Source: Leptospira fainei serovar Hurstbridge str. BUT 6
Lineage (GTDB): Bacteria > Spirochaetota > Leptospiria > Leptospirales > Leptospiraceae
Direction: 5' to 3'
Assembly: GCF_000306235.2 (NCBI RefSeq)
Contig: NZ_AKWZ02000002.1
Location: forward strand, 262,001 to 326,000
DNA: 64,000 nucleotides
Shown here: positions 43,393-52,598 of the stretch, in pieces
How the letters are laid out: each line of letters starts with the position of its first letter
How positions within the stretch are numbered: the first letter of the stretch is position 1
Position numbers and translations under genes: made by a program
The notes under the pieces: generated by a model
The model's input: only the letters and a program-made list of their open reading frames with translations
Databases searched by the model: none
Told to the model about the DNA's origin: nothing

Positions 43393-45108
43393 ATGACTGA
43401 CTCGATTCGCAATTATACAGATTCCCTTCTCCGAGATTTGGAGGAAAACGAGGGAGGTTTTTTTAAGATCGAGAATCTGGATGGGTTAGCTTATTTAACG
43501 GTTTTTCCATCCGGAAAGAAAGGCAAAAGCGTAGAACTCAGGGAAGTTTTTAAGCGTCTAGATGTCTTTAAAATTTCCGAGAGCTCAGAAGAGGAGGTTA
43601 AGCGAGTCGTAAAAGATAGAGACGGCGAACCGCATTTTATCGGGAAATGGCCCGGGAAACCGGAAGCCAGTCATATAGAATTAAAAATCTCCGAAGATAA
43701 AATGACCGCACACGCGATATTGCAACCTCCCAAATACGGCGGGAAAGTTCTTTCGGAAGGAGAAATCCTTTTCGAACTAAAAAAAGAAGGGATCGAATTC
43801 GGAGTTAAAGCCGAAGAGATCGCTCGCCTTGCGAAAGCGGAAGAATACGGCAAGAGGGTTTTAATCGCGGTCGGCGAGGCTCCCGTTCCCGGAAGCGACG
43901 GAGATTTACGGATTTTATTCCAACATCCTAGTATTCCAAAATTGGAAGAAGACGAATTCGGTAGAGTCGATTTCAAAAACATTCAAATCATCCAGAGCGT
44001 GAAAAAAAATCAGAAATTAGCCGAGAAAATCTCTCCTTCTCCGGGCAAACCGGGCAAGAACGTTATGGGGGACCTCCTTCCGTTTGAAGAAGGAAAACCT
44101 GCCGAATGGAAATTAGGCTCCAACGTAAAAATCTCGGAAGATAAAAATCAGATTTTTGCGCTTATAGACGGACGGCCGATCGTAGATCGTTACGGAGTCA
44201 TTCGCGTAGACGAAGTTTGTCATCTCGATCACGTGGATTTTTCGACCGGCAATATCAACTTTCCCGGCACGATCATCGTAGAAGAATCGATCGCCGACGG
44301 GTTTGTTCTCGAGACGGAAGGTTCCATCGTCGTGAAAAAGTCGGTGGGAAAAGTCTTTTTAAAAGCGGGCGGCGATATCGTACTTTCAGGCGGCTTCATG
44401 GGTCGAAACGGAGGCTTAATAGAATCCGGCGCCGACATCTATGCCAAGTTCGTCGAGCAAGGCAAAATGATCGCAAAAAATTCCATCTTTATCGAAGAAG
44501 CTTCGATGCATTCCGAATTGATCGCAGGCGAATCGATCCTGGTTCGCGGGGGACGAGGTGAGTTGATAGGCGGACAATGCGTCGCAGGAAAGAATATCAC
44601 CTGTTCTAAACTCGGTGCTATCGTGGAAACTAAAACCGTATTGAGTTGCGGAATGCCGCCCGAATTGTTATCCGAACTCGAAGATTTAAAAGCGGAAGTT
44701 CGAAAAAATCACGACGTTTTAAAGAAAGTGGAAGCGAGCATCGTAAAATTAAACGACGATTCGCAACGAAGAGCACTTTCAGATGATGAGAAGGAAAGTC
44801 TACCTAAGCTCCAGGCGATTAAGCAAAAATACCAATCCATTCTCGAAAACTTATTGGCTCAAGAGCAATCCGTAATACTTTCCTTCGATCCGGACAAAAA
44901 CGCTTATATCGAAGTTGAACGGGAAATTTTTCCGGGCGTCGATGCGAACTTAGGCCGAAATCGGAGCTTCAAGGTTAAGTTGAAGGAAATTCCTGGACCC
45001 TCATTTTTATTTCTCGGAGCGGACGGACAAGTAGTTCATTCCAAAGTGCGTCCGAAACGATTAGGAATTCTACAGGAAGATTCTCAGAGTTCCGAATCCG
45101 GTCCCTAA
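43393..45108 (+). CDS. fapA: FapA-type DUF342 protein (flagellar assembly A family)
   Basis: A 571-residue protein with a beta-helix core. The repeated LDHVDFSTGNINFPGTIIVEESI and DGFVLETEGSIVVKKSVG segments, the GGFMGRNGGLIESGADIYAKFV block, and a C-terminal coiled coil (LEDLKAEVRKNHDVLKKVEAS) match the FapA/DUF342 family. In spirochaetes and Vibrio this family is tied to flagellar or pole-related assembly; the exact role here is unknown. The start is uncertain: ATG at 43393 (MTDSIRNYTD) fits the family, but ATGs at 43312 and 43360 are in frame. Confidence 0.75.
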   Translation: MTDSIRNYTDSLLRDLEENEGGFFKIENLDGLAYLTVFPSGKKGKSVELREVFKRLDVFKISESSEEEVKRVVKDRDGEPHFIGKWPGKPEASHIELKISEDKMTAHAILQPPKYGGKVLSEGEILFELKKEGIEFGVKAEEIARLAKAEEYGKRVLIAVGEAPVPGSDGDLRILFQHPSIPKLEEDEFGRVDFKNIQIIQSVKKNQKLAEKISPSPGKPGKNVMGDLLPFEEGKPAEWKLGSNVKISEDKNQIFALIDGRPIVDRYGVIRVDEVCHLDHVDFSTGNINFPGTIIVEESIADGFVLETEGSIVVKKSVGKVFLKAGGDIVLSGGFMGRNGGLIESGADIYAKFVEQGKMIAKNSIFIEEASMHSELIAGESILVRGGRGELIGGQCVAGKNITCSKLGAIVETKTVLSCGMPPELLSELEDLKAEVRKNHDVLKKVEASIVKLNDDSQRRALSDDEKESLPKLQAIKQKYQSILENLLAQEQSVILSFDPDKNAYIEVEREIFPGVDANLGRNRSFKVKLKEIPGPSFLFLGADGQVVHSKVRPKRLGILQEDSQSSESGP

Positions 45109-45170
45109 TTCGACCTAATCGCATCGACAGAGCCTGATTTTAATTCTAAAGGTCTTAGCCCGCGATGCTT

Positions 45171-45566
45171 TCATTCGACTGAACGGAACAGATCCTGACA
45201 GGAAGGAATCCCTCCGGATTCCTCCATCGAAGCGCAAGGTGTCTTCAATAAATCATCCATACAACGCCGAACTTTCGCTATTTGATCGTCGGTTACTTTT
45301 TCATACTCGTCCGGGAGAATGCTTTGGTCCTTCTGGTTCTCCATGCATTGCTCTAAAGAATAGAATTCGGACCTCGCTTCTTCCTGTTCCGATACGGATA
45401 ATGATTCCAAATACATTGCGGAGCATTCCAAATTTTTACGGCATAATTCTCGAATATAAGAAGAACTTAAATTCTTAACCTCTTCTCGAGAAAGGGACGG
45501 CCCTTTGCGACAGGATAAAACACATAACGGAAAAATTAGAAAGAATACGATAATCTTGGAATTCAT
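45171..45566 (-). CDS. Cys-rich lipoprotein, 131 residues
   Basis: A small lipoprotein with signal sequence MNSKIIVFFLIFPLCVLSC: the lipobox is VLSC in spirochaete style. The mature part is helical and has six further cysteines (CRKNLEC, EQC, RRC, TPC, PSC), which could form three disulfides. A start 23 codons upstream (45635) exists but would place a basic stretch before the signal peptide, so the ATG at 45566 is preferred. It may belong to the Leptospira-specific lipoprotein families of this size (a TIGR04454-like group comes to mind); I cannot verify it. It lies convergent to fapA and shares a strand with the ATPase gene upstream. Confidence 0.65.
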   Translation of the reverse strand: MNSKIIVFFLIFPLCVLSCRKGPSLSREEVKNLSSSYIRELCRKNLECSAMYLESLSVSEQEEARSEFYSLEQCMENQKDQSILPDEYEKVTDDQIAKVRRCMDDLLKTPCASMEESGGIPSCQDLFRSVE

Positions 45567-45641
45567 CGGCTCGATGACCTTTTTGAAACGATTGCGAGTA
45601 TTAGGAAACAAGATTTTGCCTAAAAATCTAGGCAAAAACCG

Positions 45642-46067
45642 CTATTTCATTTTGGTGAGAATGAGACGATTCCCCTTCCCGGATTGATCCACATAAAAGT
45701 GATCGGTGAGCTTACGTACTAGAAATAGTCCGATTCCTTCCTCTCGATAATCGCCGAGATCGTATCCTCGCATTTCCGATAAATTTTTCTGTACTCCGAA
45801 GTCGCGAATCCTTACTTCCATTCGATTATCAAAGACCAGGACTTCCAGAAAAATCGGATATCCGTGTTTACCCAAATAAGCGTGTTTGATCACGTTGAGA
45901 AGACATTCACCGACTGCCAATTTCAAATCTGCGGAATCGTATAACGTGAAGCCGGATTCTCTTGCTAAATTATAAACGAAATTCCGCGCCACGGATACGT
46001 AGCGCGGATGAGACGGGATCTGGATTCGAAACTGGTTTGAATAGTTCGTCTGTTTAGGATCTGTCAA
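45642..46067 (-). CDS. RsbW-like serine kinase / GHKL ATPase
   Basis: A 141-residue protein with the ATPase fold of anti-sigma kinases. ADLKLAVGECLLNVIKHAYLGKHG is the N-box (Glu and Asn), and the G-box region is DYREEGIGLFLVRKLTDHF. It is a single domain without sensor or receiver parts, like RsbW and SpoIIAB. It would phosphorylate a STAS protein and hold a target; the STAS protein at 24843 is a possible partner. The start is a TTG with GAGGAG at a good distance (GAGGAGTTTAGG), which fixes the start. xerD lies 38 bases upstream. Confidence 0.85.
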   Translation of the reverse strand: MTDPKQTNYSNQFRIQIPSHPRYVSVARNFVYNLARESGFTLYDSADLKLAVGECLLNVIKHAYLGKHGYPIFLEVLVFDNRMEVRIRDFGVQKNLSEMRGYDLGDYREEGIGLFLVRKLTDHFYVDQSGKGNRLILTKMK

Positions 46068-46104
46068 CCTAAACTCCTCAATGGCTTCGGATCATTTCCT
46101 GAAA

Positions 46105-47049
46105 TTATCCTCTCGGATGGAATTTCTTATGAACTTCCTTCAGGGTTTTATTAGCCATGTGGGTATATATCTGAGTCGTGGATATGTCGATATGTCCCAA
46201 TAGTTCCTGAACCGATTTGAGGTCCGCGTGATTTTCCAAAAGATGAGTCGCAAACGAATGTCTCAACGTATGCGGTGTGACTTTCTTTTTGATACTCGTT
46301 CTTTTGATATAATGATTCAAAAGTCTCCAGACCGACTTACGATTGATAAACGACCCTTTCTTGGACACGAACAAATAATCGCAATTACGGTTCTTTAGAA
46401 TATAAGGTCTGCTTTGTTTAAGATATCTATTGAGAATGTCCAAGGATTTCTCCCCGAACGGAACCAGTCTTTGGCGTCCGCCTTTCCCTTCCACCGTCAA
46501 AGTCATCCCGGCCATATCCATATCCGTTAAACGAAGATTGCATGCCTCTGAAATTCGAAGACCGGAAGAATACAGAAGTTCGAAAATGCACTTATCTCTT
46601 AGTTCGTAAAGATGATCCTCGCGAATCGCACTGAAAAGCTCTTCGATTTCTTCCTGAGTCAGATAGTCGGGAATGGAGCGCATCACTTCCGGAGTTTCGA
46701 TTTTCTCCGTCGGATTCGAATCCAATTTCTTCTCGTCTTTAAGAAACTTATAAAACTGCCGAATTGCGACGACTTCACGCGCGATCGTCTTAGCGGAGAT
46801 TTTTCGATTTCTTTCCTCGTTCAGGAAACGAACTATATCGTTTGCCTGAACTTCTAAGAAGTCGATATGTTCCTTTTCCAGGAAGTTCTTAAACTTGTTT
46901 AAATCGTACCCGTACGAGTAAATCGAATTGTCGCTCAGACCCTTCTCTACCGAAAGGTATTCCTGGAAATTTTGGAGTAAATTCTTATGAGAAGATGTCA
47001 CTTTCTTAGTCCCGCTTCTACGTATTACAGTACTAATTCCTTCGGACAA
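46105..47049 (-). CDS. xerD: Tyrosine recombinase XerD-type
   Basis: A 314-residue site-specific recombinase for resolving chromosome dimers. An N-terminal SAM-like core-binding domain (residues about 20-115) precedes the catalytic domain, where Arg165, Lys189, His260, Arg263, His286 and the nucleophile Tyr295 are all present (YSSGLRISEAC, TPHTLRHSFATHLL, LLGHIDISTTQIYTHM). It is a normal chromosomal Xer, not an integrase of a mobile element: no att-like repeats or phage genes lie around. XerC versus XerD cannot be told for certain from this alone. It starts with TTG behind GGGAG. Confidence 0.88.
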   Translation of the reverse strand: MSEGISTVIRRSGTKKVTSSHKNLLQNFQEYLSVEKGLSDNSIYSYGYDLNKFKNFLEKEHIDFLEVQANDIVRFLNEERNRKISAKTIAREVVAIRQFYKFLKDEKKLDSNPTEKIETPEVMRSIPDYLTQEEIEELFSAIREDHLYELRDKCIFELLYSSGLRISEACNLRLTDMDMAGMTLTVEGKGGRQRLVPFGEKSLDILNRYLKQSRPYILKNRNCDYLFVSKKGSFINRKSVWRLLNHYIKRTSIKKKVTPHTLRHSFATHLLENHADLKSVQELLGHIDISTTQIYTHMANKTLKEVHKKFHPRG

Positions 47050-47178
47050 ATTCTCCCACTAGATTGAAACTTTTTTAAGATTGCGGTATGGGAAGGCCCG
47101 TAAATTGTACAAATTCGACGGAAGAAAATGACTTTTTTTAGTCAAATTTTATCCCCCCACCGGAAAAAACCTACGGAA

Positions 47179-47724
47179 ATGAGACAGAAGTTCCGATACG
47201 CATTTTCGATTCTTATGTCCCTAATCCTCGTTTCCTGCGATTCCTCGCAGGAATGGGTAAACCTCGCTCGTGAAAAACACTCCCAAGGTAATATTGCGGA
47301 AGCGCTTTACTATTATGATTTAGCGCTTAGAAAAAATCCTGACAACGTCGTTGCGAATAGAAATTTAGGAATTCTTTTAGCGGAAAGTCATGAGGCCCCG
47401 GGATCGGCGGCATTTTATTTAGAAAAAGCGCATATAAAGGATCCGAAGAATCCGGATATTCTTCTCTACTTATTGGAGATTTATTTAAAAGCGGGCTCGA
47501 AAAGCGAATCGGATCGGGTTTTAAAATCTTTCGCCGATGGATGGGATAAGGATAGGGAAAGCTTGGCTAAGTTTCTGAAAGAATGTTTATTGGATGAGAA
47601 AAAAAATCCAAATGAAAGAAAACGCTTTCTGGAAAATCGAATTCCGGAAGCAAATCCCGCTTCCAAGAGAATGTTTCGGGAATGCGGAGAAAAATTATAT
47701 CCGGAAAATCCGACAAAATCGTAA
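47179..47724 (+). CDS. TPR lipoprotein
   Basis: A 181-residue lipoprotein with signal peptide MRQKFRYAFSILMSLILVSC (lipobox LVSC). The mature part has TPR-type helices: WVNLAREKHSQGNIAEALYYYDLALRKNPDNV and AFYLEKAHIKDPKNPDILLYLLEIYL (given in parts), the signature of scaffold proteins. Its location, divergent from xerD, gives no functional hint. An ATG at 47128 in the same frame has GGAAG before it and would add 17 residues ahead of the signal peptide, so the start is not certain; I prefer 47179 since its signal peptide has a regular size. Confidence 0.7.
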   Translation: MRQKFRYAFSILMSLILVSCDSSQEWVNLAREKHSQGNIAEALYYYDLALRKNPDNVVANRNLGILLAESHEAPGSAAFYLEKAHIKDPKNPDILLYLLEIYLKAGSKSESDRVLKSFADGWDKDRESLAKFLKECLLDEKKNPNERKRFLENRIPEANPASKRMFRECGEKLYPENPTKS

Positions 47725-47736
47725 AAACCGAATCCG

Positions 47737-48744
47737 TTGAAGTCGTTAGTTTATCTTAAAATCGTAATTTCCCTATCATTTATTTTTATTATATTAGAAT
47801 TATCGCTTAGACTTCCGTACTTCCAGTCCGTTCGATTCAGATTATCCGATAAAAAACTGCATTGTCTCTCCGATGGTCCTTTGCCTTGGATACGCCTTTG
47901 CCCGAATCGGCAATTGACCCTTTTTCAGCCTGCAAAGCAATACACGTATAATATTCGTACGGATCAAAACGGGGAACGAATCAGTTACGAACCCGGAACT
48001 GAACCGCTTCACGCTCGAAAGGAAATCTGGATCTTGGGAGATTCCGTAGCAATGGGGTATTTAGTGGAAGATCGCGAATCGATTTCCTGGCAATTGGCCG
48101 AAAGGATAGGTTTTGCCGGTCGAGTCCGGAATCTAGGTGTGGATGCCGTCGGGACTTTAGGAATTCAAGAAATACTTCGGGAAGTATTGAACCGGTCCGA
48201 TCCTCCGAAGGTCGCTTATTGGATTTATCATATATCGGATGTCGCAGATTCTTTTAGAGAAGAAGCTCTTTCCAAATCGAAAGTGAAACGACTCTTGACC
48301 AGAATCTCCTTTTATTTATCCCGGTATAGCGCCGTCTTTAACGGATGGAAGACACTGCGCGAACAATATCGTCCCGAACTTGCTGAAAATCAAATTTCTT
48401 CGCAGGAAGAAATCGCAAGAGAATCGTTGGCGCAAGACCATCCGCATTTAAAAGCGTTGAAAAGCCTATTTGTTTTTTGCAAGGAGAGGGAGATTCCCTT
48501 GGTAATCGTATTTCTTCCCGAACCGAATCCTGCAAATCAACCGATCTTTCAATCGACTATCTTAAACAAGGCCGGATCTCTTGCGCTTGAAAATCGAATG
48601 TCGGTCTTGGATTTAAGACCTACATTGCAAACGATTTGGAAAGAAAAGCATGAACCGTTTTTTCTGGCCCGAGACGGACATCCGAATCCGTACGCCTACG
48701 GACTCATTGCCGATCGCCTTAGCGAAGATTTAGCTCGTCGTTAG
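47737..48744 (+). CDS. SGNH/GDSL hydrolase-like protein with membrane anchor
   Basis: A 335-residue protein with an N-terminal helix (VYLKIVISLSFIFIILELSL). The SGNH block I is ILGDSVAMGY with the nucleophile Ser, and the end has DGHPNPYAYGL with the Asp-His pair. Such proteins hydrolyse or transfer acyl groups. It ends four bases into the converging MBOAT gene. The start is a TTG (47737) without a good ribosome site, so the precise N-terminus is uncertain. Likely located on the periplasmic face, perhaps working on the same glycan as the MBOAT pair next door. Confidence 0.7.
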   Translation: MKSLVYLKIVISLSFIFIILELSLRLPYFQSVRFRLSDKKLHCLSDGPLPWIRLCPNRQLTLFQPAKQYTYNIRTDQNGERISYEPGTEPLHARKEIWILGDSVAMGYLVEDRESISWQLAERIGFAGRVRNLGVDAVGTLGIQEILREVLNRSDPPKVAYWIYHISDVADSFREEALSKSKVKRLLTRISFYLSRYSAVFNGWKTLREQYRPELAENQISSQEEIARESLAQDHPHLKALKSLFVFCKEREIPLVIVFLPEPNPANQPIFQSTILNKAGSLALENRMSVLDLRPTLQTIWKEKHEPFFLARDGHPNPYAYGLIADRLSEDLARR

Positions 48745-50171
48745 AACTGGAAATAGAGAAACGGTTGGCTCACTGTAACACTATAAAGAATAAAACAAAT
48801 GGAAAGCAAAACCGCCGAAATCGAATAAACCCAGATGGGTTTATCCGTAAGTTTCTCCAATATCGGAATCTTTCTATCCACGATATAATCTCCCGCCATG
48901 AGAGCAATAACCGCAACGAATAACGGAAGAGGAACGTCCAAGGGTAATCCTTTCGCCGCCGTAAAAGCTCGCACAGTCATGGTCCATGCGACGTCGATGC
49001 TGCCTTCATACCCGGGTGCCGCTTTTGCCCGGAAGAAAAACATCGATACTGCAAAGAAAAAGAAAGTATATGCAATTTTAATAATCTGCGGAACCTTTTC
49101 CCAAGCTTGAGAGATCCTGTTAAACGATAGAATAAAACGTTCTATTACCATTAAGAAAGCGTGAATCGCTCCCCAAATGATAAAATTCCAATCGGCGCCG
49201 TGCCAAATCCCGCTCACAAACGTAGTAAGAAACAGGTTTAGATACATTCTAGGAATGCCTTTCTTGTTACCACCGAGAGGAATATACACGTATTCTCTCA
49301 GCCAAGAACTGAACGAGATATGCCAACGCCTCCACAATTCGGTAATCGACTGGGATAAAAACGGTTCTCGAAAATTCGCCGGGATATGGTATCCCATAAT
49401 CCGCCCTGTTCCGATCGCGACATCCGAATACCCGGAAAAATCACAGTAAACTTGAAAGGAGAATAAGACGGCAGAAATTGACAATGCCTCCCACCCGAAA
49501 ACCGAAGGATTTCCGTAGACGGGATCGATGATTAAGGCAATGGGATCCGCGACAAAGGTTTTCTTAAATAATCCCCACGCGATTTGACGAATACCCGGAA
49601 GCAGATTCTCGTTCCGGAACCGATACTCTTCCAAAAACTGATGGAGCATATCCTGAGCCCGAATGATCGGCCCAGCCACTAATTGCGGGAAGAAACTCAA
49701 AAACAGACCGAACTGAAAAAGATTCTTGGCTCGCCCCACATGGCCGCGATATACGTCCACCGCATAAGCGATCGCTTGCAAAGTAAAGAAAGAGATTCCC
49801 ATCGGAAGGAGAACCCCCGAGGGATAAGCGTAGCAAGATTCGCACGGCTGCAATCCAAGAATCGTATTCCAAGCGATAAAGGAAAAATCCAGATATTTGA
49901 AAAAATAGAGAAGAAGTAAATTTCCCCATACGACTAAATTCAAAAAAAATAATTTTCCGGATTTAGTGACTGCCTTATCCATCCACACTACGCAATAGTA
50001 AGTCAGGACTATCGAATAAATTAATAGCGCTACGAACGGAACCCTGAAAACCGCATAAAAGTAAAGGCTCGTTAAAAGTAGCCACCACTTCTGAAACCTA
50101 GCGGGAAGTAGAAAATAAACCGCGATGACGACGGGCGCAAAAATTAAATATTGAACCGAATTAAAGAGCAA
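48741..50171 (-). CDS. MBOAT family O-acyltransferase (AlgI-like)
   Basis: A 476-residue membrane protein with about eleven helices. The family's key segment is ITELWRRWHISFSSWLREYVYIPLGGNKKG (in parts ITELWRRWHISF and YIPLGGNKKG), the second His lies in FVSGIWHGADWNFIIWGAIH, and the region PAEFREPFLSQS-like (here ANFREPFLSQSITELW) is also typical. These proteins move acyl groups across the inner membrane to an extracytoplasmic sugar, with an SGNH partner that transfers them. The partner gene overlaps its start by eleven bases. The target polymer (LPS, peptidoglycan or other) is unknown. Confidence 0.9.
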   Translation of the reverse strand: MLFNSVQYLIFAPVVIAVYFLLPARFQKWWLLLTSLYFYAVFRVPFVALLIYSIVLTYYCVVWMDKAVTKSGKLFFLNLVVWGNLLLLYFFKYLDFSFIAWNTILGLQPCESCYAYPSGVLLPMGISFFTLQAIAYAVDVYRGHVGRAKNLFQFGLFLSFFPQLVAGPIIRAQDMLHQFLEEYRFRNENLLPGIRQIAWGLFKKTFVADPIALIIDPVYGNPSVFGWEALSISAVLFSFQVYCDFSGYSDVAIGTGRIMGYHIPANFREPFLSQSITELWRRWHISFSSWLREYVYIPLGGNKKGIPRMYLNLFLTTFVSGIWHGADWNFIIWGAIHAFLMVIERFILSFNRISQAWEKVPQIIKIAYTFFFFAVSMFFFRAKAAPGYEGSIDVAWTMTVRAFTAAKGLPLDVPLPLFVAVIALMAGDYIVDRKIPILEKLTDKPIWVYSISAVLLSICFILYSVTVSQPFLYFQF

Positions 50172-51453
50172 ATGGGCTCTCCTTTAAATGTTTGGCAATC
50201 GCTTCCGCCAACCATTGGTTTCCGATTTTCGTAAAATGTCCGTCTTCCGGAATAAAATGATCTAGTATACCGATGCGCCGACCATCCGTTCCGATCTTGC
50301 ACATGCTTACCGTATCTTTTTTCAGTTTCATGACCGGGATTCCTTTCTTTTCGAAATAGGAGGCCGACCGAATCGCGTAATTTTCCAGCTTATGATATTT
50401 CCCGTTATTATAGCAGTATATCTCTTCCACTTGAATGGGAACAATCACGGGAATCAATCGAAACCCCTTCTCTTTTGCAAGAGCGATCATTCCATCATAG
50501 CTGCGTTGCGTTAACTCCGGTAAAGATTCCAACTCGGTAATATTCGGAACAGTATCCGTACAATGAACGTCGGCAGGAATCGGTTCCGGACAGACCGGTC
50601 CTAATACGGCGTCCTTTATTACCGGCGCTAAGGGAGAGCAATCCGGCCGCGTCGGAGGACGATAGAAGGAATTCTTAATATAAGATCCCAAGTTTTCCCC
50701 CGGTTGCGAATTCTTGGACATTCCGGCGGATTTTATTTCGTTCGCGACATTCATTTTGGTCACTGCCGCGGTGACGGATAATTGCTCCCAGGCCAATTTC
50801 ATAGCCTGCAAAGCGTAAGACCATTTCGTAAGTTCGAATTGGATTCTAAAATTTCTTTTATAGTTCGGATCCGTTTCCCTTACCGCATCCGTCTGATCGT
50901 CAGGCAAGATTCCTTTAGCGGCCAGCGCCTCGGGCATATCAAAATCATTCGGTGAAATGAAAAAAAGAACTTCGGAAACATGATCCAGTCGGGCTGCGAT
51001 ATCTTTCAGCCTCAAATACGAACCCGAAGAACCATAGGCATCCACTCCCAAATTCAGAGATTGCCGGGCGCCTCCCTTTAGCTCCAGACCATCCAGCAAA
51101 GCGCAGAAGGTATCAGGATCCCCCACTCCGAAACCCATCACAAGGCTATCGCCCAGACATAAAAGTTTCGGTTTCTCGGAAATCGGATCTTTTGTTCCAC
51201 GCAAACCTAAGGAATTGGTGGAAATTTGACCCTCCCATTTCCCGGCAAAATGCCGTACAAAGAGAGACTGATTAGGCTCTAAGCCCACGTAGTAATCCGG
51301 GTGGTACTGGTGAAGAACTTTTAGATCTCTATAGTATTGGAGAGAAGGGGATCTGAGGAAGCGAAGTCCGACTTCCGTCCCCAGGAATGCAATTCCTACT
51401 AAAAAGAGGATCCATCCTGCCTTTTTCGCAAAATTCATGGATACGGGAAGCAT
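50161..51453 (-). CDS. SGNH/GDSL-like acyltransferase partner of the MBOAT protein
   Basis: A 430-residue protein with an N-terminal membrane helix (AGWILFLVGIAFLGTEVGLRF) and an extracytoplasmic SGNH domain. Block I is LCLGDSLVMGFGVGD (Ser nucleophile), the SPNDFD block carries the Asn, and IPEDGHFTKIGNQWLAEAI has the Asp and His. It forms an MBOAT-SGNH pair of the AlgI/AlgJ or PatA/PatB type with the gene downstream (eleven-base overlap). ATG at 51453 and 51438 both possible; neither has a clear ribosome site. Confidence 0.8.
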   Translation of the reverse strand: MLPVSMNFAKKAGWILFLVGIAFLGTEVGLRFLRSPSLQYYRDLKVLHQYHPDYYVGLEPNQSLFVRHFAGKWEGQISTNSLGLRGTKDPISEKPKLLCLGDSLVMGFGVGDPDTFCALLDGLELKGGARQSLNLGVDAYGSSGSYLRLKDIAARLDHVSEVLFFISPNDFDMPEALAAKGILPDDQTDAVRETDPNYKRNFRIQFELTKWSYALQAMKLAWEQLSVTAAVTKMNVANEIKSAGMSKNSQPGENLGSYIKNSFYRPPTRPDCSPLAPVIKDAVLGPVCPEPIPADVHCTDTVPNITELESLPELTQRSYDGMIALAKEKGFRLIPVIVPIQVEEIYCYNNGKYHKLENYAIRSASYFEKKGIPVMKLKKDTVSMCKIGTDGRRIGILDHFIPEDGHFTKIGNQWLAEAIAKHLKESPFAL

Positions 51454-51539
51454 CGGCGAAGGGGTCAGACTGGCAAGCCAATTCGATTCCGATAGGTCAG
51501 TTTCAATGGAAGGATTCGGTTCTCAAAAAAAAGATCTAC

Positions 51540-51569
51540 TTTACAAGAAACCAGTCTAAACAATACAAT
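51540..51569 (+). promoter_or_regulatory. trxB promoter
   Basis: TTTACA at 51540-51545 and TACAAT at 51564-51569 separated by 18 bases. The predicted transcription start (about 51576) falls inside the inverted repeat that begins at 51569. Confidence 0.5.
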
Positions 51570-51593
51570 CAATTTAGAATCGTTCTAAATTGA
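51569..51593. promoter_or_regulatory. Perfect inverted repeat resembling a PerR/Fur box, before trxB
   Basis: TCAATTTAGAA-TCG-TTCTAAATTGA: two perfect 11-base arms with a 3-base centre. The inner 15 bases, TTAGAATCGTTCTAA, differ by two or three positions from the PerR box TTATAATNATTATAA. It overlaps the predicted transcription start and lies 15 bases before the trxB ATG, a usual place for a repressor. No T-run follows, so it is not a terminator. Confidence 0.55.
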
Positions 51594-51608
51594 TAGAGGT
51601 TTTCAGAT

Positions 51609-52556
51609 ATGTCTCATAAAGTCGTAATTATTGGTTCCGGTCCTGCCGGGCATACGGCAGCAATCTATACAGCGAGAGCCAATCTTCGCCCAGTAATGTA
51701 TGAAGGTTTCATGGCTGGAGGAATTGCGGCCGGAGGTCAATTAACGACGACGACCGAAGTTGAAAATTTTCCCGGCTTTCCGGAAGGAATCGATGGAACT
51801 CACCTAACCCAGCTTTTTCGCGCCCAATCGGAAAAATACGGTACCACTATTCACACTCAAAATATTACGAAGGTGGATTTCTCTTCCCGCCCATTCAAGC
51901 TTTGGTCCGACGACGAATTAATCGAAGCGGACTCCGTTATTATCGCGACCGGTGCGACGGCCAAAAGAATGTTCATTGCCGGAGAAGATTCGTACTGGCA
52001 AAAAGGAATCTCGGCTTGCGCGGTTTGTGACGGCGCTCTTCCGATTTATAGAAACAAGGAACTAGCCGTTATCGGGGGCGGAGATTCCGCCGTCGAAGAA
52101 GCTTCTCATTTGACCAAGTTTGCCTCGAAAGTATATTTGGTTCACAGACGAGATAGCTTGCGCGCATCCAAGATAATGCAGAAGCGTGCGACAACTCATC
52201 CGAAGATCGAAATTCTTTGGAACACGACTGTGGAAGCGGCATCCGGAAACGGTAACCAATTGACTGCGTTGACGGTTAAGGATATTCCCTCCGGTAAGAC
52301 TAGAGAACTTCCCGTCAGGGGCCTCTTTTATGCAATCGGCCATAAACCCAATACGGAAATATTCGAAGGCCAATTGGATTTGGATGAGACGGGTTATATT
52401 AAAACGGTTCCCGGAACGACAAAAACGAATATCGAAGGAGTTTTTGCGGCTGGAGACGTTCAAGATAAAAACTATAGGCAAGCGATTACGGCAGCCGGTT
52501 CCGGTTGCATGGCCGCTTTAGAAGCGGAGCGCTGGTTGGAATCTAGAGAGGAATAA
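51609..52556 (+). CDS. trxB: Thioredoxin reductase
   Basis: A 315-residue flavoprotein that reduces thioredoxin with NADPH. FAD-binding [10 protein letters not shown] lies near 9-18, the redox pair is Cys137/Cys140 in ACAVCDG, the NADPH site is [11 protein letters not shown], and [23 protein letters not shown] closes the FAD domain. Length is normal (about 310-320). The leader carries a PerR/Fur-like palindrome, which suggests control by oxidative stress or metal. GAGG precedes the ATG. It stands alone, divergent from the MBOAT/SGNH genes. Confidence 0.95.
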   Translation: MSHKVVIIGSGPAGHTAAIYTARANLRPVMYEGFMAGGIAAGGQLTTTTEVENFPGFPEGIDGTHLTQLFRAQSEKYGTTIHTQNITKVDFSSRPFKLWSDDELIEADSVIIATGATAKRMFIAGEDSYWQKGISACAVCDGALPIYRNKELAVIGGGDSAVEEASHLTKFASKVYLVHRRDSLRASKIMQKRATTHPKIEILWNTTVEAASGNGNQLTALTVKDIPSGKTRELPVRGLFYAIGHKPNTEIFEGQLDLDETGYIKTVPGTTKTNIEGVFAAGDVQDKNYRQAITAAGSGCMAALEAERWLESREE

Positions 52557-52570
52557 TCGTAGGAACGAAA

Positions 52571-52598
52571 GTCGCGAAACAAATCAAGGTCTCGCGAC
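52571..52598. terminator. Possible bidirectional hairpin between trxB and the 52584 gene
   Basis: GTCGCGA (52571-52577) pairs with TCGCGAC (52592-52598), loop 14. The right arm lies in the last codons of the minus gene. T-runs are weak on both sides, so its role as a terminator is uncertain. Confidence 0.35.

Noticed and set aside
46105..47049. Integrase of a mobile element
   Set aside because: The sequence and context fit a chromosomal Xer recombinase; no att repeats, phage genes or tRNA lie near it.
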